Numbered from the stretch's first letter, positions 22,330-35,068 are shown. The stretch is 64,000 bases of DNA from Lepus europaeus (GCF_033115175.1 NC_084843.1:54352474-54416473), one strand, 5' to 3'. Notes: generated by a model not told the origin, from the sequence alone. Numbers and translations: made by a program.

Positions 22330-23610
22330 TCAACCTCTAGAGAAAGAATCAACTCTTCAACAAATGGAGCTAGGAAAATCTACACATGCACAAGTATGAA
22401 ATAAGATGCCTACCTTACACTTCATACAAAAATCAACTCACAATGGATCCAGTATCTAGATCTATGATCTGATACCTTCAAATTTATTAGAGGAAAACAT
22501 TGGGGAAACCCTGCATGGCAGTGACATAGGCAAAGACTTCTTGGAAAAAACCCCTGAAGCCTAGGCAATAAAAGCAAAAATAAATGAGATCACATCAAGC
22601 TAAGAAGCTTCTGTGCTACAAAGAACTCAAGGCAAAAGGGCAACTGACAGAATGGGACAAAATATCTGGAAACTATGCAACTGATAGAGGATTAATATAT
22701 AGGGGCTATGAAGAGCTCAAAAAACTTAAGAAATCATTTGTATAAAGTTAAAAATAGAAACAACACAACAAACTGATCTATTCAAGAAATGAGCAAAGGA
22801 CATGTATAGGCATTTTTTAAAGCATGATGTTCAAATGGCTAATAGACATGTGAAAAATGCTTAGGATCACTAGACATTAGGGAAATGCAAACCAAACCAA
22901 AATGAAGTTTCACCTCACCACAGTTGGAATGGCTCTCACAAAAAAAAAAAAAAAAAAAAAAAAAATTCTGGCAAGGAAGTGGGGGAAAAGGCACGCTAGT
23001 ACACCATTGGTGAGAACGTAAACTCGTGAAACCATTATAAAAGACACTATGGAGATTCTTCAGAAATTTAAAAATAGATCTACATTTTACCCAGCTATCC
23101 CACTCCTGGGAATTTACCTAAAGGAAATGAAATTGGCTTACAGAAGAGTTACCTGTACCTACATGTTTATTGCAGCTCAATTCACAATAGCTAAGATATG
23201 GAATAAACCTGTATTTTCATCAAATGGTGCCTAAAGTATGGTACATATTCATTATGGAATACTATTCAGGCATTAAAAGCAATAAATCCTGTTTCTGCAA
23301 TGAAAATGGATGCAACAGGAGACTATGTTTGGTGAAATAAGCCAGTCCCAAGAAGACAAATATGTTTTCTGATATGTGGTAGTTGATACAGAATACAAAA
23401 AGACCTAAGAAACAGACATGATTTGATTATTATTTTTAGCTTTTGCCTATACTCCTGTGGAACAGTGGTCTTTCGACTTTTTACTGACATTATGGTTAGT
23501 GGTATGTAAGGCCTGTGATTATAAAGTAAGCTGAAATTACATTATTGCAAAACGTAAAGGAAAAAAAGGAAGGAGGTGGGATTGATAGAAGTACAGTTAC
23601 CTGAGAATTC
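22330..23610 (+). mobile_element. Ancient L1, 3' half (ORF2 C-terminus and 3' UTR)
   Basis: About 1.3 kb running from 'TACAAAAATCAACTCACAATGGATCCAG' through 'AAAACATTGGGGAAACCCTGCATG', 'CTATCCCACTCCTGGGAATTTACC', 'TTTATTGCAGCTCAATTCACAATAGC' and 'GTGAAATAAGCCAGTCCC' into a 3' UTR ending in A/G-rich sequence. It is littered with stops and frameshifts. An A run of more than 20 (about 22940-22966) sits in the middle. It resembles the 47.1-47.9 kb copy and predates the SINEs. Confidence 0.88.
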
Positions 23611-23834
23611 TTTATGAAATACTAATATAAATAGAACAGATTTCACGTAAGAATTAAAATGGAATTATTTCCTCTAAATATCACAAAGAAGCTATGTATA
23701 CAAAATTCCACAGTGACAGAAAACTTCCTCAAAGTAAACATTCCATTAGCATGGTTTTCCCTTTAATATTTGCAATATAGGAGGAAAAAAGGCAGGTAGG
23801 AGACAGGGAAATACTAGAACACAGTACTGGTTTT

Positions 23835-24176
23835 TTTTTTGTTTTTTTGTTTTTGTTTTTTGACAGGCAGAGTGGATAGTGAGAGAGAGACAGAGACAAA
23901 GGTCTTCTTTTCTGCTGTTGGTTCACCCTCCAATGGCCGCTGTGGCCGGCGCATCTTGCTGATCCGAAGCCAGGAGCCAGGCTCTTCTCCCGGTCTCCCA
24001 TGAGGGTGCAGGGCCCAAGGACTTGGGCCATCCTCCACTGCCTTCCCGGGCCACAGCAGAGAGCTGGCCTGGAAGAGGGGCAACCGGGATAGAATCTGGT
24101 ACCCCAACCGGGACTAGAACCCAGTGTGCCGGCTCCGCAAGGTGGAGGATTAGCCTGTTAAGCCATGGCGCCGGCC
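23835..24176 (-). mobile_element. C-repeat SINE, young, 17-bp duplication
   Basis: Full-length copy with poly(T) start and head 'AGCCATGGCGCCGGCC' at the right. AACACAGTACTGGTTTT is present at 23818-23834 and 24177-24193, a perfect 17-bp duplication. Confidence 0.96.
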
Positions 24177-24193
24177 AACACAGTACTGGTTTT

Positions 24194-25559
24194 AATAGGT
24201 ATTCCTTTGCCCATGCTCAATTCTCAACTTTGTCCTCTACTGTCATTCTCTATATTAGGGATCGGGAGAAAGGAAACCACAAAGCTAACTCAAAAAAAAA
24301 AAAAAAAAATCAAACTTGAGTCATGGCAACTCAAGAACTCAAGTCATTTGGAAATTGCTTTGCAAGAAAATGTTCTTAGATACATCTCCACTGAGTTAAG
24401 GCACAAAACTCTGGCTAGGCTATAGACAACACATAGTAAAGTTCCTCTGGGACAAGGTAATATTCTTTGCATCTTGAACTTTAGCATAAGTATTTCCATA
24501 TCTAAGGAGAAACTCTAAGAAAATTTGTCAGGTTAGTAAATAGCACTTGAGTTTTCCAATATTCTAAAGTGTTATATACACTGTACTCTTCTCATCTGTC
24601 ACATTGATAAAGATTTTTATTACTAGGTACATGAGGAAATTTGTTTTTTTGTGACTGATTAAAACTGTATTTTCCCTGGCTAAGGCACTTTATAGGCTGT
24701 CTCCAGGTAGGATATGTGATTGCATTCATTAATCTACTCATTTCAGGCAGAAGCTTCAAATGGCACTTCCTAATTTTAATATACTTCATAAATTTGCTCT
24801 ACTCCCTAAACCTTCTGCCTCCAGTGTGCTAGTGTCTCTCCAACCAATTTTGCTTCTTTAACATGTGTCACCCGCATTCATCCCTCTGGAAAGTCTTCAC
24901 ATAGACTCTCAATCATCCCAAACAAAGCTCTCCCAAATAGAGGGTTGAAAAAAAAATAGCAGAAGATGACACCTATCAGTGAAGTTATCCTATCGTTTCC
25001 TATCTCTGCATTCTTCTATTTGGCATTGGTTCTGCAACAGTATTGACTATTTACCAAAAAAATAAAATCATTCAAAACATGGCTTCAGGCACATGGATGG
25101 ATGATGTTCAACAGAAGTTAACCTTCTTTTCATCTTTCAGGAAAAACAAAGGTACAAGTATTATTCTGCACAAAAAAGTTGTTCACTCACCAGTTTCTCA
25201 AGATTCCTAAAGCAAATAAACATACTCAAGGGCAAGGGAGGAGGAACTGTCCTTGTTACATCCCTTAAAGGAAGATAATACCCTTATGAATCAGTTCTTA
25301 TGAAATGTTTAGAGAAAGGATAATTTATCACTCCTACAGTTTGCAGACCCCCCCACCCCAAATTTCAATGCAGTGTGTGGGGACAAAAATGAAGAAAAAA
25401 TTGCATTAAGTCACCTGGTTTCATTTCTATCTTTGAAATTAAGAAGGACTTTGAAATCCTTAGCTAGAGCTTATATGTATCCAGATAAAAGCCAAAATGC
25501 TTTAGAGAAAGACTAACTGAACCCATTTTTAAGCACAGCTCTTTTTAAAATGTGTATCA
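24194..25559. other. Single-copy-looking DNA
   Basis: Has an A run near 24290-24310 and a C-rich patch at 25350-25360. No repeat family or coding signal recognised. Confidence 0.4.
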
Positions 25560-25816
25560 GAGGAAGAGAAAGTTCTCCCCAGCTGGTTCACTCCTGAATG
25601 CCATTCAAGGGTGGGCCAGACTGAAGCCGGGAACCAGGAACTCAAACTTAGTTTTCTACAGTTTGGCAGGAACCCAATTAACTGAGCCATCCCTGCTGCC
25701 TCCCAGGGTCTACGTTAGCAGGTAGTTGGAAACCAGAGCCAGAGATGAAAGTTAAACCCAGGCTCTCTGATAGGAGACATGAGTATCTTAACTGCTAGGC
25801 CAAATGCTCAGCCCTT
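25560..25816 (-). mobile_element. C-repeat SINE, old diverged copy
   Basis: Reverse-strand landmarks 'GCTGGTTCACTCCTGAATGCC', 'GAAGCCGGGAACCAGGAACTC' and 'TTAACTGCTAGGCCAAATGCTCAGCCC' fit an older C-type subfamily. Confidence 0.65.
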
Positions 25817-25974
25817 TCAGCACACTCTTGCTGCTTCTGTCAGTCCCGATTTGGAAATAGAGCAGCACTCTCCAGAACGTGGCTTCTGTCTTAAACATTT
25901 CTCTTGTCTGGCTCAGTGACTGATTCTCAAAAGCCCACCATTATAGTCACTAACAAGGTCTGCTCATTTGGCTA

Positions 25975-26133
25975 ACCATTACCATCATCTGCATAATTCT
26001 AAAAAAAAAAAAAAAAGATGTCCAGACCCCACCCCCACAACAATTAAATCAAAATCACTCATAGTGCTACGTAAGTATGCTGTTTAAAATATCCCCACTG
26101 GATTTCATAGGTAGAATTGAGAACCGGCTCACT
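25975..26133 (-). mobile_element. MER5/MER3-like hAT-Charlie relic
   Basis: 'GATGTCCAGACCCCACCCCCACAACAATTAAATCAAAATC' and 'TAGGTAGAATTGAGAACCGGC' resemble the closing half of a MER5-type element in reverse. Confidence 0.5.
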
Positions 26134-26135
26134 TG

Positions 26136-26676
26136 ACAAAGGACACAAACAGGAGCTCCCTCCTCCATTAGCACATTGACTAAAAGTTTCTTCAATTGCT
26201 TTGTTGAGCCTGGAAATTCAAGGAAGGGAATGACCAATAAACAAAACCCTTTGTAAGCAGGGGAGAAAGTGAAATTGACTGCAGAAAGCAAGCTTGAGAG
26301 GAAAGGCGAAATGACCTCAAGTCAAGAGTCCACTCACATTAGAACTGCCCAACAGTAAGAAAGAAATAGTCCTCACTTGGGCTTTATGGGCAAAATATAA
26401 GCATTTACCTTTGATAGGGCCCTCCCTTATTTGTTAGAGTTAATCAAATGCTCTTATTGTCAAATTGAAAAGACTAGTAATAATCTGTTTTCAAAACTGT
26501 TATGTATCTGATGTGATATTCTATGTGGTATTTTGTTAGATTCTTCAAAAATCTATACACAGTAAATTCTGTCTCTTTATAAACAAAATTGGTAGTAGAG
26601 TTAAGCACATCACATAGATATGTATCCAGGTCTGGGGATCCCGATACAGTGTTTACTTTTCCATACTTTATCTACT
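26136..26676. other. Single-copy-looking DNA
   Basis: Nothing recognised. Confidence 0.35.
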
Positions 26677-26686
26677 TTGCAGACAC

Positions 26687-26995
26687 TTTTTTTTTTTTTT
26701 TTGAGAGGCAGAGTGGACAGTGAGAGAGAGAGAAAGAGAAAGGTCTTCCTTTTTCCATTGGTTCACCCCCCAATGGCTGCTGCAGCTGGCGCACCGCACT
26801 GATCCGAACGCAGGAGCCAGGTGCTTCTCCTGGTCTCCCATGGGGTACAGGGTCCAAGCACTTGGGCCATCCTCCACTGCACTCCCTGGCCACAGCAGAG
26901 AGCTGGCCTGGAAGAGGGGCAACCGGGACAGAATCCAGCACCCCGACCGGGACTAGAACCCGGTGTGCCGCCGCCTGTTGAGCCGCGGCACCGGC
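26687..26995 (-). mobile_element. C-repeat SINE, young
   Basis: Poly(T) start, CT-rich part reversed as GAGAG, 'GGGACTAGAACCCGGTGTGCC' (B box region) and GC-rich head. TTGCAGACAC at 26677-26686 and 26996-27005 gives a 10-bp duplication. Confidence 0.94.
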
Positions 26996-27055
26996 TTGCA
27001 GACACCTTTAACCCAGACAGAGAAATTACTAATAGAGTAGCTGTTTTAGACTTAA

Positions 27056-27383
27056 TTTTTTAAAGATTTATTTGAGAGGTAGAATTACAGAGAAGGAGAG
27101 ACAGAAAGATCTTCCATTTGCTGGTTCATTCCCCAAATGGCTACAATGGCTGGAGTTAGCCAAATCCAAAGCCAGGAGCCAAAAGCTTTTGCCAGGTCTC
27201 CAGGAGCTTTTTCCAGGTCACCCACATGGTATAGGGGCCCAAGGACTTGGACCATCTTTTACTGTTTTCCCAGGCCACAGCAGAGAGCTGGCTTAGAAAA
27301 GGAGCAGCCAGGACTTATACTGGCGTCCATATTGGATGCCAGCCCTGCAGGCAGTGGCTTCACTACAGTGCCAGCCCCAAGAC
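27056..27383 (-). mobile_element. C-repeat SINE, older
   Basis: Starts 'TTTTTTAAAGATTTATTTGAGAGGTAG', contains 'GCCACAGCAGAGAGCTGGCTTAGAAAAGGAGCAGCC' and ends at 'ACTACAGTGCCAGCCCC'. It lies 60 bases from the previous SINE in the same orientation. Confidence 0.88.
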
Positions 27384-27702
27384 TTATTCTTGCAACCACA
27401 GAAAGCACTAATTGGATATGGGGAAAACCACAGGACACTTGATTCAAAAGGACTATATTGTCCTGTAATCTGTGGAAGAGAAGAGAATTCTTGGCAAAAT
27501 CAGGCATAAGCAGGGAACTACAGGAATTAAAATTTTAAGACACCAAAAACAAATCAAGAACTGGGAGGTCTTCACTGGGAGGTACACATACACAAAGTAT
27601 CTGAATGACTCAAAGATGGGAAATAAAATGTTGATGTGCATTAAACAGCCTCAGTGACACACAAAAGATACACAAGGAACTGAAATTTTAGGAGCACAAA
27701 TA

Positions 27703-28011
27703 GAGCCGGCACTGTGGTGCAGTGGGTAAAGTCGCCGCCTGCAGTGCTGGCATGCCATATGGGCACCGGTTCAAGTCCCAGCTGCTCCCTTCCCATCCAG
27801 CTCTCTGCTATTGCCTGGGAAAGCAGTACAAGATGGCCCAAGTCCTTGGGCCCCTGCACCTGCATGGGAGACCCAGAAGAAGCTCCTGGCTCCTGGCTTA
27901 GGATTGGCATAGCCCCGACCATTGCAGCCAATTGGGGAGTGAACCAGCAGATGGAAGAACTCCCCCACCCCCACCTCTGTAAATCTGCCTTTCAAATTAA
28001 TAGTCTTTAAA
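27703..28011 (+). mobile_element. C-repeat SINE
   Basis: 'GAGCCGGCACTGTGGTGCAGTGGG' head, full body, short T/A-rich tail. GAGCACAAATA at 27692-27702 and 28012-28022 forms an 11-bp duplication. Confidence 0.94.
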
Positions 28012-28139
28012 GAGCACAAATAAAACAAATAGGAGTGGGGATAATGGGTGAAGAAACATGAAAGCTAGGTAAAAGACAATCATGTGAACCTGGGCCAACA
28101 TCCCCAAGTGTCCATCCAGTCCACAACGACCAGTAGTTC

Positions 28140-28960
28140 AACAGATACTATAAAGAACATGGCTGGCATTGTGCCAAGCACTAGAGCCACAATATTGTAT
28201 AAAACTGATGCAGCCCTCTCTCTCATGGAAGTTAAATCCTCCTGAGGCCAATCAATGGATGTTGGCCTACATAGAATTGTCTAATTATAAATTGTGATTT
28301 AAAGAATGGAGAAAAAAAATGAAGCCTAGGAAAAGGAGGCCATGGCCTAAAATGGGATCTTCACAGAGAATTTTCCTGGATCAGAGTTCATCAGTCTATG
28401 TTCATGTGTTTGTGTAAAAAGCGTTACCTGGAAAGGAAACAACGCATTGAAAGGCCCCAAGTGGGCTAATCTGCACACATGCAAGAAACAGCAGTGCCAG
28501 CTGTGGCAGGTGGCCGGCCGCTGGCAGGTGGGCAAGGGCTGAACCAGAGAAAGCCTCATAGTTCTTGGCATGGATCCAGGTCTTTGAAAAATCACATGAC
28601 AGGATGGCATTTGTAAAGCTCACTCGGCCCAGAATATGGGGAACACACAGCAAAGCAGATGAGGAAAATCAATTGTGAAAGGCAAGTCATTTATACGATC
28701 TGAAGAGAAACCAGACTATGAAGAAAATCAATTGTCATGAGCTAAGCATGAGGCAAGCGAGGACGGCAGCTTAGATCATGATGGTTGCCGTGATCCAGGA
28801 GTGGAATGAACAGATTGAGACATATTTAAGGAACAAAGTCATTCACAGTTTGGGGCTCAGTGATGATCTGATGCAGAGAGTGAGGGAGGGGTACGGTCAC
28901 CAGTGCTACCTTAGCGGACCACTCATTTCCTGGTTTTCACAGCAGAGGGAGCGAGCGATG
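28140..28960 (+). mobile_element. Ancient mammalian interspersed repeat, family not named
   Basis: 'GGCATTGTGCCAAGCACTAGAGCC', 'CTCATGGAAGTTAAATCC', a middle with 'AGAGTTCATC', and near the end 'ATCATGATGGTTGCCGTGATCCAGGAGTGG' keep the order of a long mid-age mammalian repeat that I recall but cannot name with confidence. The same family seems to recur at 50340-50640/51110-51290 and 62260-62600. Confidence 0.4.
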
Positions 28961-29789
28961 CAGAGAAAGCTTTCCTGACTTTGTTTCTTTTATTCCATAG
29001 CAGTTCCCCCTTCTTTGTCACATGCATATTGAGAAAACTGTCATTGCTGTGCTGGCTACCTCCTTGTGTGAATGTTTAACTTGTTTTTGTACCTGCCAGG
29101 TTTCCAGAAGAAATGGTGGACTTGGAGGCTCGACTGATTCTGGTTCAAATTACCTCTTCCTTTCAGCCAAAGTACTTTGTACTTGCACTCTATACTTCCT
29201 GTTCTGCCACATCCCAGAACAGGTAAGCTGCACTTTTGATGCTGTGATGGAGCCACAGGTGCAGGTGCAAGTGCAATGAACTTCCTAATGAAGTTGCTCT
29301 TTTACCTTCATTTAATGGTTTTAGCCACCACCAGTGTTGCTTGCCTCCCAACACTAAAACCTACTTTGACAAAAGGAAATCAGAGCACACGAGGATTTTG
29401 GCAAAACCTGAGTCTCACATAACTTCTTTATGGAAATCAAATCCAAAGTCCTGCCTCTAGCCTCGCCAGCTTGGACTCCACCTCCCAAGCTGTTCTTATT
29501 TCCTTCCAGCAGCTCAGGGCTCACCTTTTCAGTGGCTGCCTTAGTCTCAAAATTTAACCACAAAAGCCTTATTGTCTATCCCATTTTCTCTCTACCATCT
29601 CTTTTTAACCAAACTTCTTGCTAAGGCAACAGCTTGATGCAAACATCTTACAAAACCCTAATTATAGCCTCAATCCGAGTGGCAATTTTCAGTTGCCAGC
29701 TAGTCTCTCACTCTGCCATAAATCACACATGTCACCTTTAATCTCCAAACCACCTGTAGACCCCTCTTTCTGCAAAGGATATGATTCTC
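28961..29789. other. Single-copy-looking DNA
   Basis: No repeat family or coding signal recognised. Small frames on both strands near 29022-29620 show no domain. Confidence 0.35.
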
Positions 29790-30260
29790 TCAGTCACCAT
29801 TGACTCCTCCTTCTCCTCCCCCTCCCTATCAACATCACTAAGTTGACAACTCTGTGCAATCTTCCTCCAATATATCACTCTCATTTTTCTCTTTCCAAAC
29901 TGCTGCCACCTGGTTCATACAGGTCCTTATCTCCTGCCTAGACTTTTGCAAATAGCTTAACAGCGCTGCCAACTTCTAGGACCTGCCCTATGCAATGCAC
30001 CCTGAATTGGAAAAAAGCTCCCAAAAAGCAGAGAGTATTATGCAATTCCCCTGTTCAAACAGCTTCACTTTCTATCCAGTAGCCATCAAAAACAAAGCAA
30101 GACAAACAAACAAACAAAAAACCTCAAGTCATTCACAACACATCCAATCTGTCTCTCCTGCCTAATCCAGATCTACCCCAGGAGTCAAGTGTCTCTCCTT
30201 CCTGTTGTCCAAACTAACTTTGATTACTGGCAACCCACTTATTCTCCTTTCCCAGTAAGT
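29790..30260 (+). mobile_element. L2 LINE fragment
   Basis: 'CACCATTGACTCCTCC', 'CTGCTGCCACCTGGTTCATACAGGTCCTTATCTCCTGCCTAGACTTTTGC' and 'TCACTTTCTATCCAGTAGCC' follow the L2 ORF2 3' part in order, with several gaps. Confidence 0.65.
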
Positions 30261-30429
30261 TATATATTTTCTTATTGCTGGTTATTAGACTGCTGAATTA
30301 TTCTATGTTTTATAACATTTTTCTATACTCCTGAAGGTGTAGTTTATTGTACTTCCATCCTTAATTTTTATTTACTTTATATAAAAATAGAAGCACAAAT
30401 GTATATATATTTGGTGAATAATTTGGCTT

Positions 30430-30830
30430 ATAAAGAGATTACAGGACATATTATTCTACCATTAACTTCTTATAAAATTACATAAGCATGATTTTAATTT
30501 ATAGAGATGTATGTTATTAATATCACTAATTGCCTTATATACTATAATATAGGTCATCATTTATTCTACCATCCTTCTAGACAGTATTTAGTTTACTCCC
30601 TTTTTTTAAACTATCACAAAGCTAAAACAAACATTACTTTTTCAAATCAATTCCCAAAAGTGAATTACTGGGTCAAAAAGCAAGCACATTCTAAATCTAA
30701 TGAAATCCAGCAGGACTGCTTTTCCCAAAGTGACAATAGGCTCTTAATGACAGCCTATGAAGGGAAGTAGTTATCTCTCTACAACTTTTCCAATGATGGC
30801 ATGTTAATTGTTTTTCACTTCTGTCAAGAT
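30430..30830 (-). mobile_element. Ancient L1/HAL1-type fragment
   Basis: 'CAATTCCCAAAAGTGAATTACTGGGTCAAAAAGC' and the flanking T-rich sequence resemble the reverse strand of an old L1 or HAL1 ORF2/3' area. Decayed. Confidence 0.45.
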
Positions 30831-31689
30831 ACCATTTGAAAAATTCTACCTTGGAAGTTTAGCATTACATACCAGTTATGAATTCTTTCTTTATTCTCTC
30901 ATCCTAGATGTCTTTCCTATCAAATCTTGGTAGCATTTTTGTCATTTCATGTAATATTTTACATTAATATATAACATACTATAGGGTTAGTATGTGTTGT
31001 GTTGGTGCAGGTAATACATTATGTAATATCCAATCAGGATATATTTTCTCTTCAAATATTTAACATTTCTTTACATTGAAAACATTCAAAATCCTAAGTT
31101 TTTCTGAGAGAGAAACACATTGCTCCTTATGCTAAATTGAATTTCCTCATTTTGTATCTCTACATCTTTTTAATTTTAAATGGCTGGGTCACATATCTTT
31201 CCTATTGTTATGACTTCCATAACAGTAGCACAGTGGCAGTATATAGGAAATTCTTCAATTTTTTGTTTAAAAGGAACTTGTTGATCAGTTAGAGAAATAG
31301 GAACTCAAGGTTAGGAATTAAATGTGTATGGCTCTGTGTACTCTTGGAAGAAACTGCAAGTGGATTTCTGCAAAATTCTATCATTGTCAAAGCAGTCAAA
31401 CAGACATACAATGTTCCCTTATCAAATCTACTGCTCAAACATCCAGGGTAGGTAAAGCCAGTTAACAAGAGTATGACAGCATCACCCGTTTATAAGCCAG
31501 AACTTTGAGCAGAAGTGTCCAAAAACACATACAACATAGTAAGAAAATCATGTGTGCTTTGTTTACTGTTGTAGGGACCTTGTTTTGTAGTGAACTAAGA
31601 ATACTTACCTGAGGGTAAAAGGTGAATTAAAATTACAGCTCAGCATTAAAAAAAAAAAAATCACTTGATAACAAGGCAATAAAGCTAAA
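30831..31689. other. Single-copy-looking DNA
   Basis: AT-rich; nothing recognised. Confidence 0.35.
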
Positions 31690-31880
31690 CATATATTGAG
31701 TATGGCTACATTGAGAATTGCCATATATGCATTATCCCATTTCACTCACACACTCACACACACACACACACACCTTAAATTGTTATCACTATTGCTATTT
31801 TCCACATGTTGTATGGTCATTCTAAAGACCATAGATTGTACATAGAGGAAAACCCAGTTGAGGGCACAGATTCGTTTGAA
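31690..31880 (+). mobile_element. MIR SINE with internal CA repeat
   Basis: 'ATTGCCATATATGCATTATCCCATTTCACTCAC' then an (AC)n run at about 31744-31773, then 'TTGTTATCACTATTGCTATTTTCCACA'. The MIR 'tail' of the region is decayed. Confidence 0.5.
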
Positions 31881-32570
31881 TCTAGGCTACCTAGAACATC
31901 TCATCCTCAGAAAAAATAAAAACAGACGTGATTTTTGGCACAAGTGCTACAGAAAACATTATTTCATTAAAGGGAAGAATGGAAGGATGAGATCCAAAAA
32001 GTTCATAATTAGCACTCATTAGCACAGAAGTTAGGATCTCATCAAAAACTCAAGAGAAAAATAAGCAAGGTCATATGCCATCCATGTATTAATTCAGCAA
32101 GACAAAGGCACAAAGCTAACAAACTCACTTTCAAAAAAAAAAAAATAAACCACAGAAATCTTATGGAATAACAAAACATATCTACAAAATGCCAACAGCA
32201 CAGCCACTCAGAACTTCAAGTTCAGTTTCTAGACATTTTCTTGGACTATTATGCCCTGCATCTCCTGAACTGGAGCCACCTGTCATATAATACAACTGTT
32301 GAATGCCCCATTAGCACTTCCTTGCTGGTGTGCAGAGCTTCAGCCCGCTCCTTTGAGTTCATCCTGTTTTCCAAGCTACCACAGTCTGTTGTACTCTTAC
32401 ATATTGGCCTTTTAGTTTTCTCTCACTTCTAGAGACACTCATAAAGATATTTGAATTCAGCCCCTTCAACTGGATTAAACCAGTGAAGGCCCTTCTGCTG
32501 TGGCAGAAAAGTCCCATGATCTCTAGGATCCTATTGTGATAGAGATGCAGATAATAGAGATGGAAATGTA
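31881..32570. other. Single-copy-looking DNA
   Basis: Nothing recognised. Confidence 0.35.
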
Positions 32571-32574
32571 CAAG

Positions 32575-32830
32575 ATAAGAGCTATGACAGATTTGAAATC
32601 AAATTCTCAGGCTTACTGTTGTAGAATCCTGAGCAATATGCTGAACCTACTTAATCCTCAGTTTGCTCATTAATACCATGACTATAATAATATATGCTTC
32701 TTGGGATTTTTGTGGGAATTAGATATGGCACAGGTATGCGTGCGTGTGCATGTACACACGCACACATACACACTTAGAGCAAGTTCCTGATTTGTAGAAG
32801 GTAATTACTATTCTAACAATTAGCACAATC
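32575..32830 (-). mobile_element. MIR SINE interrupted by a purine/pyrimidine tract
   Basis: 'AATCCTCAGTTTGCTCATTAATACCATGACTATAATAATA', 'TGGGAATTAGATATGGCAC' and 'GTAGAAGGTAATTACTATTC' are the reverse MIR pattern. The GT/CA tract at 32736-32775 lies inside it. Confidence 0.6.
32740..32763. repeat. GT/CA hairpin tract
   Basis: GTGCGTGTG (32740-32748) and CACACGCAC (32755-32763) form a perfect 9-bp inverted repeat around a 6-base loop, in alternating purine-pyrimidine sequence. Confidence 0.85.
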
Positions 32831-33673
32831 TAGTTTTATCTAAAAATGGCAGAAGTAAAAATAACCAAGATTGACTAAGACCATGAATTTAAGACTAAGA
32901 ACTCTTTTAAAAATTGTTCACTGTCTCTACATCTAAAGACAGATTAAGCCCAATAATCACAGAAAAACAAAAAGTTGCTGATGGGCTCACAATTCTGTGT
33001 GAACACCCTAAATGAAAACATCCACATCCTTCAAGGGATGCTGGGATACTCTCAAAATTTTTGGGATATATTCAGAAGATCAAGATTTTTCTTCCAAGAA
33101 TTAAAATAAGAACAGAAACTTCAAAAGGAGAAACCACACTGTGCCTTATATCATGGGTAAGAAATACAATTTCATTGAGTGCACATTCATAGAAAAAAGA
33201 AGAAATCTTAGGGTGTGAATAATAAGTTTTTTTCCCCCTTCACAGACATGAACCGTAGTAGCTGTATGTCCCCATCTCATTGATGGTCATGTTACACATC
33301 ACCGCACTCATATTAAAAAGGCTCTTGTTGCAAGAGCAGATTATCCGTAAACTGCCCCAAACCAGAGCATGGGTACCATCCCTGGTTTAGGGCGAGATCT
33401 ATTCAGTGCAGTGACTAAAGGGCAGCAATAGACACCAGTCCTCAGAGGGCAGGTGGGGAAGAAGCCATTTCTTAGCAGATTTGAGGATGAATGGAATAGT
33501 GGCCAGCAATTTAGCGATTTCTCCATTAGTTCTCAGGATGGGAAAGAAATGGTTTAAGATAGGAGATGGACAGCTCTCCAGAAGGCTTGAGTAGAATTAA
33601 CACAATTGGATGGAGCAGCAGGATGAAAAATGGAAATGAAAACCCACATCTACCTCAGTTGAAGGAAAAAGTG
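32831..33673. other. Single-copy-looking DNA
   Basis: Nothing recognised. The stretch 33300-33520 has higher GC but no open exon. Confidence 0.35.
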
Positions 33674-33985
33674 TGGCCAGTGTTGTGGCATAGCAGGTCA
33701 AGTGGCTGCCTGCAGCGCCAGCATCCCATATGGGTGCCGCATTGAGTCTTGGCTGCTCTACTTCCAATCCAGCTCCCTGCTAATTCATCTGGGAAAGCAG
33801 TGGATGGCCCAAATCACCGGGCCCCTGCATCAACGTGGGAGACCCAGATGAAGATCCAGGCTTCAGGCTTCAGCCTGGCCTTCACAGCCATTTGGGGAGT
33901 CAATCAGCAGATGGACAAGTTTCTCTTTCTCTCCAACTCTGACATTCAAATAAAATGAATCTTAAAAACAAAACAAAACAAAACA
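33674..33985 (+). mobile_element. C-repeat SINE, older
   Basis: 'GGCCAGTGTTGTGGCATAGCAGG' head, 'GCAGTGGATGGCCCAAATCACCGGGCC' body, tail 'AATAAAATGAATCTTAAAAAC' then (AAAAC)n and a short CA tract. Confidence 0.88.
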
Positions 33986-34306
33986 AAAAAACACACACAC
34001 ACTCACATACAAAATAAGGCTTATGACTCAGAGACGTGATAGGACCAAAATGATGTGGTTGGTTCTGATTGGTAAAATTCCCTTACAAGACACTTTGTAC
34101 TATTGTATGGATGAATCTTAACACAGCTGAACAGGTTAAGTTTTTCTAGATCTCATTCTACCATTGCAATGACACATAACAATGTATTTCTCCATTTTAA
34201 GTAATATGTAGTTTCTCATAGTCTGATTTCTTCTGCATCTAAATCCCTGGTCCAGGCTAACTCATTAAGCCAGTTCAAAGCAATAATTTTAAAAAGGTCT
34301 AGGGTT

Positions 34307-34658
34307 GAGGCCAGCGCCGCAGCTCAATAGGTTAATCCTCTGCCTTGTGGCGCCGGCACACTGGGTTCTAGTCTCGGTCGGGGCGCCAGATTCTTTCCCG
34401 GTTGCCCCTCTTCCAAGCCAGCTCTCTGCTGTGGCCTGGGAGTGCAGTGGAGGATGGCCCAAGTGCTTGGGCCCTGCACCCCATGGGAGACCAGGAGAAG
34501 CACCTGGCTCCTGCCTTCGGATCAGCGCGGTGCGCTGGTCGCAGCGTGCCGGCCGTGGCGGCCATTGGAGGGTGAACCAATGGCAAAGGAAGACCTTTCT
34601 CTCTGTCTTTCTCTCACTGTCCACTCTGCCTGTCAAAAAAAAAATAAAAATAAAAAAT
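34307..34658 (+). mobile_element. C-repeat SINE, young, 16-bp duplication
   Basis: Full-length GC-rich-headed copy with B box 'GGGTTCTAGTCTCGG' and tail of A/TAAAA units. AAAAAGGTCTAGGGTT at 34291-34306 and 34659-34674 is a perfect duplication. Confidence 0.96.
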
Positions 34659-35016
34659 AAAAAGGTCTAGGGTTAAGCAATAGGATACATGCACCTGGTA
34701 TCTACAGTTAAGAAACCATGCTGAACTTTTAATTGTTTTTGTATTCCTTTAAGTAATTAAATTATTCCTCTTCCTTTACACTGTATTCGGAAAGAGTATT
34801 TTAGCTTTCTCTGTGGGGGAGGCTGAATCTGGAGAGGCCTAAAGGAAACTTCCTGAGCCTTCTTTAAGTTTCAAATCCCTGGTGGCAAACACCCCAGCCC
34901 CAGGGCGCTTTTGCCTAAGGAGCATTAAGGTGGTATAATAGGAGTGGCTAAGACCCTTTTGCATCACATCACCCCACCCCTTGCCCGCATCCATTCTGTA
35001 CCGCTCCATACCTCAG

Positions 35017-35018
<2 letters not shown>

Positions 35019-35068
<50 letters not shown>

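Noticed and set aside
23729-24425. Several 85-100-codon frames on both strands
   Set aside because: They run through a C-repeat SINE. The same peptides recur at every young SINE copy in the window (for example 26.7, 34.3, 42.4 and 63.6 kb), so they are repeat shadows.
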